A stretch of 64,000 nucleotides of DNA from Apostichopus japonicus (taxonomy: Eukaryota; Echinodermata; Holothuroidea; Aspidochirotida; Stichopodidae). The notes under the pieces were generated by a model, which saw only the letters and a program-made list of their open reading frames with translations, did not search any database and was not told the origin of the DNA. Shown here piece after piece: positions 13,501 to 24,910 of the stretch (its first letter is position 1; the number at the start of each line of letters is the position of its first letter). Where the stretch lies: NCBI RefSeq assembly GCF_037975245.1, contig NC_092566.1:13622001-13686000 (forward strand), given 5' to 3'. Made by a program: the position numbers and the translations under genes.

Positions 13501-14667
13501 GGGTTGTAGGGTAAATATTACGCACAGCATAGACTAAAAATTCATATTTACAGTCTCGGAAATATGTAACAGAAGCGACTGTGCCCCAGATGTTATACAG
13601 TCTTCTATTATTCACAGGTTGGACAAGGAAAAAACAAGAACTTGACAAGTTTTTAAAGTAACAAATAAAGTTAAAAACCATTAAGATGAGATAGAGATAG
13701 GTAGACACACATACGCGTGATGTGTTTGATTGTAAATGTAATGGAGCAAATTAACATTTCTCCTACATAATTCAAACACTAAATGCTCTGATTATCACGA
13801 CCTCACTATCAATACATCATAAAATAATTGCTGCAAAATATTTGATGGAACGCTAAGAAATACTTGCTTTATGTAACCACTTAAAACGTTTTACAATACA
13901 ATTATGTTAAATGTAAATAGTTCGTCTGCGTATAGGGCTTGTGACAAATAAAGGAGAATGTCCATATCTAATGAAACCGAGAAAGCCTAAAAGACATGGC
14001 AATAGATCAATAAGTGGGTTAAGTATTTATCTCTCTGAGCTGTCGTTTTTTGACAGAGACTGGAAGGTCTTCGTGACAGTTAGAGAGCAGAATGTCTTCT
14101 TCCACTTAGATCTTAAAGCACGAAAATGAAAAAGTTGAATACTTTCTTCTATGCATAATTCAATGGCAGAGGTCCTTAGAAGAACGAAAAAGAGAGTTTG
14201 GCCTTGCTGTAGATTAAATGATTGAGTTTGACTGTCGCAAATTAGTAACCTAAGACATCTACTGATTAATTGATAAAGGCGCAGAAGATACATGACCTCT
14301 GCTATAAGTTCAAAAAGGGTCAAAATAAGGGGCCACACACTTTGGCAATCGTGTCAAATATTTCACTGAAAAGACGAAAAATGTAAATGAGAGGTTCACT
14401 TTGGGACACCAGGACGAAACAAAAGTATTTTATTTGCTTATCGAAAGCTCATATGTCATTAAAACCAGAGACTGCCAAATATGAGACTAACGAGCCAAAT
14501 TATATAGCCCCTTTCCCTGAGAAATTGATCTAACTGGAAATGATGATGTAAATATTAACATAAACCTCAACCTCAACACAAGCACTAATATCGCCATTTG
14601 GGATTCACCAACATCGAACAATTGGCTGTCACAACGTTTTATGTGACAGAGGTATACACGCATATAT
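10567..14667. other. unique AT-rich sequence with short unassigned frames
   Basis: Frames at 10872-11087 (minus, 71 codons), 11386-11661 (plus, 91), 13087-13284 (minus, 65), 13403-13708 (minus, 101) and 13941-14338 (both strands) show no recognised domain. The 13087-13284 and 13403-13708 frames look somewhat protein-like in residue mix. They are in different frames and separated by stops, so at best they are fragments. A (GGT)n-G11 tract sits at 12976-12995. No RNA gene was recognised. Confidence 0.4.
12976..12995 (+). repeat. GGT-rich run ending in 11 G
   Basis: Short GGT repeats pass into a homopolymer of 11 G (12985-12995). Confidence 0.85.
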
Positions 14668-14683
14668 CAGGCGCGTATCCAGG
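14668..14683 (+). repeat. left terminal inverted repeat
   Basis: CAGGCGCGTATCCAGG, preceded by CATATAT. It pairs with 16462-16477, differing at one base. Confidence 0.75.
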
Positions 14684-14710
14684 ATTTTCTAACCCGGGGG
14701 GCGCGAATTA

Positions 14711-14811
14711 CTATCTAAGCGGAGCGCCACCATCGGTTGGCGCGGAGCGTACAAGAAAATTTCTGGTTTTGATACCCCCCAGATCACCGGAAATGGCACT
14801 TCTCGGGCTTG
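14711..14811 (+). repeat. MITE core, copy 1
   Basis: Begins CTATCTAAGCGGAGCG and contains a GCGCCA/TGGCGC hairpin and the word GCGTACAAGAAAA. It is a direct repeat of 15913-16020, with roughly four-fifths of bases shared by eye. Confidence 0.75.
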
Positions 14812-14814
14812 AAA

Positions 14815-15345
14815 ATGAGCAACCAGATGTACACTTTTGCCTGAGAACCAAGTATTTCCCAAACGTTTTTTCCATCCATAACCTTTTTGAAGATTGTCAC
14901 CAGTCACACATCATGTTCGACCTCATTGTATGTCCTATGGATCATTGCTTTTGTAGGTTATTCTACGTCACCGCCCACAATATCCGAAAGCCCCACTTTT
15001 GAAGGTTTTAAGCCCATTACTTGTTGAGAATTTGAAAATTCACTTTTCTCGTGAATAAAATCACTTGAAAACATACCCATAATGTTGCACAAAATTCAAT
15101 CTATAGACAACCAATATAGAAAAACCTCCTTGAACCCCTAACAGACAGGTCAAAATTGAATGAGTAGAGGAAAGTATGATGACGAATGTTGGTCAGGAAA
15201 TTTTCGAAAATTCCGACACAGTTCATTTATTGGTGTAGAAATATTGCAACCTCTTATAATGGCTTTTACAAAACTTCGTTGAAGGAACAGAAAAATAGCA
15301 GATATTTCCGATATCAGGTATATCGAAAACGAACACTTCACTCAT
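14815..15345. other. AT-richer DNA inside the composite
   Basis: This stretch lies between the first core copy and the inner element. It has no visible repeat structure and may be unrelated DNA captured between insertions. Confidence 0.4.
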
Positions 15346-15759
15346 AGGCGTAGGTCCCGTAGGAGGCGGGGGCTGCAGCCCCCCCCCCCAATTGCTTTCC
15401 CTTTTTTTCGGGCACCTACTGAAAGAAAAATAAATAGCAATGAATAGCTTAAAATGATCTCCTTGGTAATTGAAATAAAGTTGTAAGCTTGGCCTGTAAA
15501 AGAGAGTTTTGACATAAATGGATCTGTATGCTTTTTCTCCATCTACAAAAGACATTTGGTTGTTTACATTAGCATCCGGCGGTATACTGTGCAACTTTCA
15601 CGGACCGTAAGGTAGACGATGCCATACAATGTAATGACCGATCTTGCCTATATGATATTGGCATCGACATGTTGAGTGCGCGCTTTGCGCGAGAAAAATT
15701 TTGGCTTCTTTTTCGGGCAAGTCATTACAGCCCCCAAATCCAATCTGGCTCCTACGCCT
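15346..15759. mobile_element. inner MITE-like element with AGGCGTAGG ends
   Basis: AGGCGTAGG at 15346-15354 matches the reverse complement CCTACGCCT at 15751-15759. Near the left end lies a near-perfect palindrome, GGGGGCTGCAGCCCCC, extending into 11 C (15379-15389). The right end carries GGGCAAGTCATTACAGCCCCC. Near 15680-15710 the GCGCG...GAGAAAAATTTTGG word resembles the core copies, so this element probably shares ancestry with its neighbours. No coding capacity. Confidence 0.55.
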
Positions 15760-15912
15760 TTGACTACACACATTGACAGTTTTTGAGGCTGTTCATCGTG
15801 GAACATGCATTTCAATGCTCATTGATATGATGTTATATCTGCTCTTTGCTTTACAAATTCGAACAGGCGTGTAGCGAGTAATTGCCAAGGGAGGGCGAAG
15901 CCTGTAGGCAAA

Positions 15913-16020
15913 CTATCTAAGCGAAGCGCCACCATGAGTTGGCGCGAAGCGTACAAGAAAAATTTTGGCCGAAAATGCCTCCCAGATCGCTGGAAATGAC
16001 ACTTCCCAGGCCTTGTAAGT
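15913..16020 (+). repeat. MITE core, copy 2
   Basis: Direct repeat of 14711-14811: CTATCTAAGCGAAGCG, a GCGCCA/TGGCGC hairpin, GCGTACAAGAAAA and a CCCAGATCGCTGGAAATG block. Confidence 0.75.
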
Positions 16021-16078
16021 TGCATCTAAGCATTGTCTTTTTTGAAATTACTAGCGATGTCATAAAGAAAATTTGCTC

Positions 16079-16092
16079 GGGGGGGGGGGGGG
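16079..16092 (+). repeat. homopolymer G run (14 G)
   Basis: Uninterrupted 14 G inside the MITE nest, followed by CGGTCGCCCCC. Confidence 0.9.
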
Positions 16093-16308
16093 CGGTCGCC
16101 CCCTTCCCGAAATGCGTTATGTTCCCCGACGACTCGGTCGAGTTCAAGTACATTAGTGAGAGAGGAAAAACGGAAACGTCAAAAATGGAGTTGTCGGGGT
16201 AAGGGGTAGGGTGAGGCGCACACCCCCTCCGTAATCCTTGATCTGTCACTGGCTACCCTGTGTATATAATAGGGATCTTTCTCTTCCCGAGGTCTTGGCT
16301 AACTTCTA

Positions 16309-16432
16309 CTCCCTCCTTTTCTCCTTTTTCTCTCTTTTTTCTTTTTCTTTTCCCTTCCTTCCTCTCCTCATTTTCTTTTTTCCCCTCCTTTTCCCTTTTT
16401 TCTTCTCTTTTTTTTTCTCTCCTCTTTTCCTT
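16309..16432 (+). repeat. polypyrimidine tract (124 bp)
   Basis: Only C and T, except for one A at 16370, giving pure runs of 61 and 62. It lies just inside the right end of the MITE composite. Such tracts can form intramolecular triplexes in supercoiled DNA; that is family knowledge, not something seen here. It also generates spurious Phe/Leu/Ser-rich and Lys/Glu-rich frames on the two strands. Confidence 0.95.
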
Positions 16433-16461
16433 ACCCGGGGGGCGCGCGCCCCCAACGCCCC

Positions 16462-16477
16462 CCTGGATACGCACCTG
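16462..16477 (-). repeat. right terminal inverted repeat
   Basis: Reads CCTGGATACGCACCTG on the plus strand; partner of 14668-14683. Followed immediately by TATATAG. Confidence 0.75.
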
Positions 16478-16601
16478 TATATAGTCTATATATAGTGTGT
16501 TACTTCCAATGCATGACAGCTAACACGTATGCAACAGCCTAAACAATACGGTATAATGCAGCATATCATCATACCATACTGTATAACAACATTTCATTTA
16601 A

Positions 16602-16632
16602 TATGTATATATACCTCGATATATATACCTCG

Positions 16633-16675
<43 letters not shown>
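16602..16675. repeat. (TA)n microsatellite with two ACCTCGATATAT units
   Basis: Two copies of a TATATACCTCGA unit lead into about 20 TA units interrupted by one G. Confidence 0.9.
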
Positions 16676-16680
<5 letters not shown>

Positions 16681-19600
16681 AGATATAAATGAAAAGAATG
16701 CAACTGATTTAACGTAACAGAAAAGTGCAGCGCAGAAGTAGAATTACCTTCTCTATTTGACATTGAGATACTAAGATAAAATCATTAGATGGCTCTGAAA
16801 ACAAGTGCAATGGATATTCAGGTTCACTTAAGCCAGTCAAAACAATTCCCCTTCGTTAATACTATACGAGATAGAGAGATAGAGACTTAGTTCACTGTCC
16901 GTTTAAGTCCAGCAGGATCAATGCAGTGCTTGTCTCATGGCAATGTTGAAAGGCACATTTCCGTTTCCTTTCCTCTTTAGTCTTTTGTAACTTTATATAA
17001 AAATCCCTACAAAAACAAGAGAGGACAGATTTCAAGTCGACGAGGGTAACGGATATACGTGACTTGCATTGATTTGTTAGAAATATTCTTTGTCTATGTA
17101 TCATATACTTCAAACATTAACTACCGTGGAATGTAAGAAGCAGCGATGGCAGCTTGTGTCTTAGTAGTGTTTAAATGAAAATCAAGTAAAACGTCCATGC
17201 ATGCTTTTTGTGTCTGCGTGTGAACGGGCATACTCTTTCTGTGACACGAAAAGCCTCTTCAAATTCGAGGGTCACACTGGAGAAACCATGATTGCTTTTC
17301 GACACTCTCGTGCATTCCCAGGGGCAGCCTCTCATAGAAATGCAGGACTCACCCTGCCAAAAAGATTGCTAGAGAAAAAAAAAGAGTAGGTCATAAGGAT
17401 GCAGCTAGGCGTCGCTTCTGTAGGGTCTAATGGTTCCGTACTTTGCTGCAATGCTGCAATGGATGAATAAAGGGACAAGTCCCGCCTAAAGTTTTATTGA
17501 CTCTGAGCTAGGCTGATGGTGGTTTTGGTAAACAATTGCTATTTATATACCTGTTTCCGTCACAAGTATTGATTCATTCGAAGTCAAATGAAAGTGAATG
17601 AAATTACTGTTCAACTTGCATTTGTGCACCGGGCGTAGAAGGTTTTACTTTGGCAATAAGGGAGCCTTAAGGCCATCTAGGACATCGAGGTACAATTGTC
17701 TATAATGGCAGCAATAAAGTAGTCATGCAAATTATTCTTAAAATTTATTTGATTCAAATTATCAAAGAGATAGTAAGAGAGAGAGATAGAGAGAGAGCAA
17801 CTTTGAATTCGAAGGAGTACAATAAAAAGTTAATGGAGCTATACTTTCAAGTAAGAATACCTTAGAGAACTAGATATGGGAGATATTACCATATACATGA
17901 CAGTCTTGGCAGATGAATAAGAAACCACCAAACACACATCATTTTTTGTCGAACGTTCTTGTCTTCTTGAAGTTTGCGAAGACCTCTGTCTATGACAGAA
18001 AACAACCTATGATACAGCCAACTTTCCTTCATGATGTCTTTACTGATCAATAAATGATGTTGTCATCTTTGTTGATACGTATTCACAACATACTTTGATT
18101 ATCAAACGTCAGATAAAATTAATTAAGTTTTTAAAACTTGCCTTTTACCATTGTATCAATGATGATTGTTTATTCTTCCTGTCAAGGTTAATCTAAGCGT
18201 GGTATTGCTTGTCGTCAGCAGTTCCTCTCTAGTTCAAATTATAATACATGTTATGATGGATGCTTATTGGTTTCTATGTCACAATGTTCTTACCTAATCT
18301 TAATCTTACACTCAACTTTTTGCAGAAACAAGGAGACAAAATGCGAACGATAGAAGTTGATATAATGTCGTACTCCTCTAACAGTACATAAATCAAACGA
18401 GCCACGTTATAATATTTAACAGCCTATATGGAAAATCCGAGATGTGGGTAACAGTTGCTTAATTTGGTCAGTTTGTAATTTACATACTCTTGTCAACCTT
18501 TCAGTTGGTGCCACAGACAATGACCACAATGTTTGTGGACACTCATAATGCTTTGATCTTGAGCTTAACATCTGCCTTCACCTGTATTGTCTTGTTCAAG
18601 TTGAGAGCTTTCAAGATTGACCAGAACTGAACACTCAAAAAAAAGTGTCGACATTCATCAAGTATTTCGAAATTCGCAATATTTGAAACCAGATTCGGCT
18701 TGATCAGTATGTGCAGCCAGTTCTGTGTCTCAAAGTACCAAACTTTATACGTATAATAGCCAAACATTCTAAAGAATATCAATGTTCACCAAACTTTGAA
18801 GCGTCAACAAAAGGGTGATAACCTAACACCGTTTCTCCTCACCATATGTCGCATGTATACAAGAAGCAGATTCTCATTTTAGACGATAAGGGTCTCGCAA
18901 ATTCCGTTTTCTAAAGTAGGGCTTTTGAAGAACAGTTTCTTTTCTTTCCTCTCATCAATAAACCGAACTCGAAATTTTTAGTAGTACGATTACGTTTCTT
19001 TGCTTCCGACCTATTTAAATAAAGTTTCGCCGATTGTTATATCTTAAAATAAAAACAGATTATATTAATAATACAGAAGCACAACTGCTCTCAAATGTTG
19101 AACTATAGATACTTTAAACGCTAGGAAATTATTGACAAAATCAAAACAATAAGCACAACGCAAACAACAACACAAACAACATATATAACCTAGATTCATA
19201 GTACATCTCTTTATCCTATTCTGACTACATGGGTTTACATATATGCAGTTGCACTCACTTACCATGCATTATGATTATGCAAACTTTCAACGCTAGATGT
19301 AATTCATGAAAATTTACACGTACAATTTCCTCAGGCTTCTCACCATATGCATATATTGTATTCGCCTGGGATATCTGACACCGCAAAACGAGCTCAACAC
19401 TTGTTAATGTGTGTTATTTACCGGGTAAATTTACGAGGAATTGTAGATGGCGTGGTAAATCCCATACGGTATAAATATTGAGAGTTCTACTCTCGGGCGC
19501 CTGTAAGATTCTTTGTATTTGTATACTGTTAAAGGGGTGTTTAGGAAGACATGGCGAAATAGTTACGAGAGAAAACAGAGTATCAGTAGACTACTGAATC

Positions 19601-20329
19601 ACACTATATTACCATACTGATGTATTGTATCTCTCCAAAGATATCACTCTCCCAACCAGGAAGCATAGAACGCTGAAAATGTTACCATATTGGCAATATT
19701 AACTGCATATTAAATGCAACACATGGCTGTATTACTTTTTCTACTCTTACCTATATGTAATAAGTCTATACCAACCACAATGCTTCCGTATACAAACATG
19801 TACTGTCTAAATTGATGTAAAAAAAAAACATCACTGAATTGATATGAGAATGAAAATGAGTTATTAGTACTTATGTACTAAAACTAACATGAAACCATTA
19901 TAATAATACTTAACAAGATACCCGTATAAGAAAATATGTAAGAATATACAAGGTATATTTCAATATCTGCATAATTATAAACGGTGTTACACTGATAGCG
20001 TAAACTCGCGAATAGTTTAATTAGTTTAGATGTTATGCCATTGCATGGACGACTTCAGTTATTTTGAATCGACTGTAGTGAACATTGATTTTATCAAGTC
20101 TATCAAAGTTATATATTTCGTAATCGTAATTCTTTGTGTTGTTTCTATATTTTGAAATTGTCTGTCTAGGGTAGATCCTATATTTCCGAGACTCCTCTGA
20201 CTGTAATAACAGTTACTAATGCAGCATGTGAGTGGCGTCTTATTCACACCCGGACTATTAAAGGTGAGCTTAAAGATCTGCTTTATTGGCTCCAATTATA
20301 GCACGCTATAGCTAGGAAAGTTTTGTGAT
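16676..20329. other. unique AT-rich sequence, no gene seen
   Basis: A degenerate GA-rich tract lies at 17765-17797. A near-palindrome ATTTACC-G-GGTAAAT lies near 19415-19430. The short frames (62-79 codons) show no recognised motif. Confidence 0.5.
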
Positions 20330-20420
20330 TACGTAATCGAGCTGCCACGGTCGTGAATCGACCTCAGGCCCTACAATTAGCATACATAGCTACTTAACAC
20401 CATGAGGCTCTTTGTGTAAA
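20330..20420 (-). other. weak tRNA-like stretch (possible decayed SINE head)
   Basis: Read on the minus strand, TGGTGTTAAGTAGC (20389-20402) resembles a pol III A box and GGTCGATTCAC (20353-20363) resembles a B box with one base missing, about 25 nt apart. No terminator or tail was identified. It may be coincidence. Confidence 0.2.
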
Positions 20421-23400
20421 CACTGTGTGGAAATATGTTTATGTCTACAGTGTAGTTAATCATACACACTAAGACCCTCATACAAGAAAAACTATGTGGC
20501 AGGCGTTGCAGACTAATTGGTAAAAAGAGGTCATTTTACGACCAAGGCAGGTCCGGAATACGTAATCTCAAGAAACTTTTCCATTATAGCGTGCAATAGT
20601 TGGGGTCTATCCAACAGACCTTTGAGTCCGTTTAAGGAGTATGTATCTATACTGAAGTTGGTTTTGCTCAGTTTGAACAAAAATCCTGTTCATTGCCAAC
20701 TTTATTTCCCAATCCTTTAGAATACAATATTTCTATTAGGTTCTATTCAAGGGCAGTATTTCAACAAACTGTCCAAGTTATCGTGCTAACACAAGGATGA
20801 ACGTTAAACAAAATTATTGATTTTCAATTCCAGTTAACTAGCATCGATCATTATTGTCTTCCTTGGGATTGTCTCGGAAAATGTTAACATAAATACTGCA
20901 CTTGTCAATTGGCTGGGTAAAGGGAAAGATATTCGCAGTTATTAAAGCCTCGAGACCACGATATGTCAACCAAGGACGTTTAAATCAATACACATAACAA
21001 TGACTTCCTTCTGAATACGAAATGCGACTCCAAACTTCCTCCAGAGAGCTCTCAGGCTTGTATCTACATTAGCTAGACAGACAAACCCCCGAGGCCTCCT
21101 CCCTCCCTGAATATTTTCTTTTACAGCTGTTTAAGCATTTCTAAAGATGATGTTAAACCTGTTCTTAGGAGAGATTTGCGCTTGTACTCACAAACGTTAT
21201 GTGGACTGTCAAGAGTAATGTCAAAGGAAACATAGAATTAAGAAGGAATGGCCTTGAAAAAAATTTGCCAGATTCTTTAAGCTAATGTGCATTCTTTTTT
21301 GTTTTTATGAATGACTTCATTTCATCGATATCGACGTAGGTAGTAGAAACACTGTTCTTAAGCGTTAAAACATCGAGGTTAGCGTAGCCAAAGGAATGAA
21401 AGGATTCGTTCGACTGACCTCCAAACTGTTATCGGCCATTGAAAATAAAAAGACTGAAAAATGTTTCCCCAGACCGTAAGGGAAGGAAACAACGGTTTAC
21501 GTCATTGGCCTCTAACGTGTTCATAACTTGGTTTTGAATTTTCTCGTGCCTCACAGATTTTCAGATGTTTAGCCATGAGCTATCCCAACGGAGACGTAAC
21601 GAAGTAAGTTCCCTCCCAATTCTGACATATCGGTTGATTCATATCCCACGAATTATGCATCTTCTGTCACGTTCAATGCCTTATGAAGTTGGCCCACAAT
21701 GATTTGTTCTGTAGCTTCAATTATCCAACAGCTAGCAATGATAACGCAAGGTGGCAGTGGGATTCATCACTAACGATAATATTGAAAGAGAATTGGCACA
21801 GTCAACTTACGTACACAAGGAATCAGTATGGTATATGATAGTATTACTAGTTCACACAACATTTCCTTTTTTACAAACGGCTGGTAATGATTACCACTGT
21901 TTTTGTTAATGCTCTACAATGCAGCCAACTTCATTGCTATTGGAAGGGTTTGCAATCTTGAATAAATCTGTGTATAGAAGACAATCATAGTTAATTATTA
22001 CAAGATATATAGATCATTAATACCTCGTCTTATGTTATTCGAGGTTTGGTTCCGTTTAAGCATTACAATGGCAAGTAATGAGCTATTCCATGCACTGTTT
22101 CAGACAACAACAAAAAAACAGAAACAAATGTGTGAGTTGGTTTGCAACTGTTTCGAATCACAATAGAAAATAAGCAATCGCCGCCTTCTTGGAGGGTTAG
22201 TTTGTGCGTATTGTTGGAGGTATGCGAATATAAAGAAGAATGTGGATCCATCATCACCTTTAATCCACGTTGTTTCATGCCTTTTTTTCGTAACATGCAT
22301 TAGTCGTCACTCATCAATAAGATAAATTGCATATTTCAAACCTTTCACATCATGTAAAGGTACAAATGTTGCTGGTTCAAAAAAAAAAATCAGCTCGTAG
22401 CTGCAGTGGGTCCTTGATGACACAACGACTGTGCCTGTGTTTTGAATCTCATAATTATTGACCCACATTTTATTCTCACACGAAACAATTCCATGAAGTA
22501 CGGTGTGTAATGCACGATAAACAAAAACACTCAAAGTGGCGATACCTTGAGATCATCTTAGTCGTCTTTAAACATATATAATCTTGAAATATGACCGCGG
22601 TATCACATGTAAATCATAAGGTTTGATAACAGATGTGAAAGTATTCTTATGTTTCATATGCTGAAAGTATGTTAGGAAAACTTCATACAGACCAAGATTA
22701 TGGTAATTCTATCGACTGTTATCTTTTGAGAACTATATCTTTTGAATAAATTCTACTTTGAGAAGATAAGAGTACGATTAAGGTTCCCTGAAGGTACATA
22801 ATCGTGTTAGTTTTGTTGTTCAACAGCCAAAGACTACATATTGAAAGCAGTTGTCCTACACGTAAACCAGCCTATAGAACAAGTTCAAGTTTTCTTAGTT
22901 AATTAAGTCAACGTGGTTTCGTTGCATGGCAAGACGAATACATTAACTGTGTTAACCTGCTTTGTAAATGATGTTGAGTTTCTAACATTGTCACAACTCA
23001 TCATAGCTTCATGTTTAACATATTAATCTACACTCACAATGAAGGGCCTATATCGCTTCGGCTCGATGTATTAATCACCGTAGAGAATAATTAAACACAA
23101 ATATTGTTGAGTTTGACTTTTGTGGGTATGAATCAGAGCTTCTTGTCTGATTTTCAAGTTGACATTTCCTGATCGATTATAGTGATAAATTCACAAAATA
23201 TGCAAGTACGGACAAGCAATTGCATCAGGTCCTTGAAATGTCAGGGAATTCACGTTTCTTTCATATTGTAAGCTAAACGATGGCATCAGTAGTTTGTCCA
23301 GAAATTAGGCAAAGGCGGCTATCTGGCAAACCTACTTCAGTAAAAGTACAAGTACCTATTATGATAGTGATCAATCCTCTCAATAACTTCCAACTTCCAT

Positions 23401-24817
23401 GAAACTGTTTCTTCTTGAAAATTCGGTGGAATTGAACTTAGTGAAGAGAACTTGTTTATCAAGTTCTAACAAGCTCCAAATCGACCGCATTTTCAGATCC
23501 ATTTGAAATCTGTCTTCCTAAGAGTATTACTTTCTTGATGTAGGATGTGTAGTTGTTTTATTCAGCTGCCTAAAGAATGTCATTCTAAATACATTTTATG
23601 GTGTTAAGAACAACTATGCAAACACCCAAAGCAAATTCTAAAACGTTATTTGTCATACATTATAGTCCACCCTGAGAATTTGATCCAATTACTTGGAGGC
23701 CAACTGTTTTAACAATTTCACTGAAATCAATTTGTGTACTGCAACTGGGGAGAAGTATTATCATTGGGAAGTGTGCTGTATCAGTTACTATGTTCTGGCC
23801 AAATGTACATTAACGGCCCATTAAATAGTAATTACATTTTCATTGAATTAGTTTGCATAAACTTTGCAACTCGCTTCCATGTCAAATAAAAATTATGTAT
23901 ATGTAGTTGCTTGAAGAGCATATTGATATATATGTGTTATAATATGTATGTGCTATAATATTAAACCCCTGAAAATCGAAAGCATCGGTATTGATTTGTT
24001 AAAAACGGAAGCAAGTAGTATTGTATCCTAAAAAACTATAACAAATAGAAACAAAACAGTGTCTTACTTTCTGAAGTATTGACTTAGACTTGAACTTGTT
24101 GATAACTTTTACAAAACGGGTATTATTATCACATTAACTGAATTGAACGTAATGACCCGAACCGTTACTTGAAAACTGATGAAATCATAGTTTTGCAACT
24201 ATTTATTCTTTAATGTTTTGCGGTGCTTTACAATACTGTAAATTTTTGATACTGCAATTCGACAACGATGAGATGAGCTGGCTTCTTTAATCGTGTATAA
24301 TAACAAATTATTAAAAATTAGACTTTTCAATTTCAAAATTGCGTTTAACGTTTGTGTTACTAAACAGGTAATGTGTTTGTTGGACGAAATTTTGAAGACA
24401 AAGTCAATTATTTTCAGTTAACTTCATTTCGTGAAAGTATCTAAAAGAGGCCGGAGCTTATAAAATTGTCACCTTATTTTAAAAGCCAGCTATCATCGTT
24501 TACTGAAATGAGAGAAAACCTTGTGATAAAAATTACCCATAAGAAAAAGGTTAGGAGGTATCGTAGTTTTCAAATCGTGTCTGGGAGCAGTAATTTATAA
24601 ACCTTAAGAGTGTTTTTCAGTTTAATGCTTCTATATTTTAGATTCAGTATTTGCAAAACTCATTTCCGTTATAAAATAGTAGAATTATAATAAATAAAAG
24701 GTAAAAAAAAAACACACTGATGCAACTGTTTCTCGATGGTGGCATACTTAAAACTTGATGAAACCTACACGCCTTTAGCCATGTTCGTGAAGGAACATTA
24801 AATCTTTGATATCTCTC
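20421..24817. other. unique AT-rich sequence, no gene seen
   Basis: Nothing beyond short frames of at most 77 codons without motifs. No tandem repeat or hairpin of note. Confidence 0.5.
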
Positions 24818-24832
24818 AAAAGGGGGAGAAAT

Positions 24833-24910
24833 GAGGAGAGGAGAGGGGGGGGAGGGGAAGGGAAGGGAAGGGGGAGGGGGAGGGGGAAGGGACGGAGAGA
24901 GGGAGGGAAG
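24833..24910 (+). repeat. G-rich polypurine tract with G-quadruplex potential
   Basis: Pure purine for 60 nt (24833-24892), then one C at 24893, then purine to 24910. It holds at least eight runs of three or more G separated by one to three bases, such as GGGGAAGGGAAGGGAAGGGG. The arrangement satisfies the usual quadruplex pattern many times over on the plus strand. Confidence 0.9.

Larger units (their letters stand above)
15865..16250. mobile_element. third MITE-like segment
   Basis: Starts near CAGGCGTGTAGCGAG and contains the second core copy (15913-16020) and a 14-G run (16079-16092). It ends at the reverse complement of a CAGTGACAGATCAAGGATT-type terminus (about 16220-16250). The ends do not match each other well, so the boundaries are uncertain. 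Confidence 0.4.
14668..16477. mobile_element. composite nest of MITE-like elements with matching 16-bp terminal inverted repeats
   Basis: The left end (14668-14683) reads CAGGCGCGTATCCAGG. The right end (16462-16477), read on the minus strand, is CAGGTGCGTATCCAGG, a 15/16 match. Both ends pass inward into G-rich CCGGGGGGCGCG-type sequence. The interior is patchy and GC-rich, with two related core copies (14711-14811, 15913-16020), a second pair of inverted ends (15346-15354, 15751-15759) and a polypyrimidine tract. No transposase frame is present; the 134-codon frame at 14598-15002 is chance translation of repeat sequence. Ends of this kind are, from memory, abundant in marine invertebrate genomes, but I cannot name the superfamily. 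Both flanks are TA-rich (TATAT abuts each end), so the target-site duplication cannot be decided. It may be one 1.8-kb element or two solo ends flanking a nest. Confidence 0.65.

Noticed and set aside
13087-13708. Two neighbouring minus-strand frames as a possible pseudogene
   Set aside because: They are in different frames with several stops between them, and I recognise no homologue. Kept only as a note in the stretch description.
14598-15002. 134-codon plus-strand frame
   Set aside because: It is a translation across the MITE terminus and core copy 1, with no protein family resemblance.
16238-16495. Phe/Leu/Ser-rich and Lys/Glu-rich frames on opposite strands
   Set aside because: They are direct translations of the polypyrimidine tract.
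19670-19700. GTTACCATATTGGCAAT as an RFX X-box
   Set aside because: The half-sites are spaced too far apart for the consensus.
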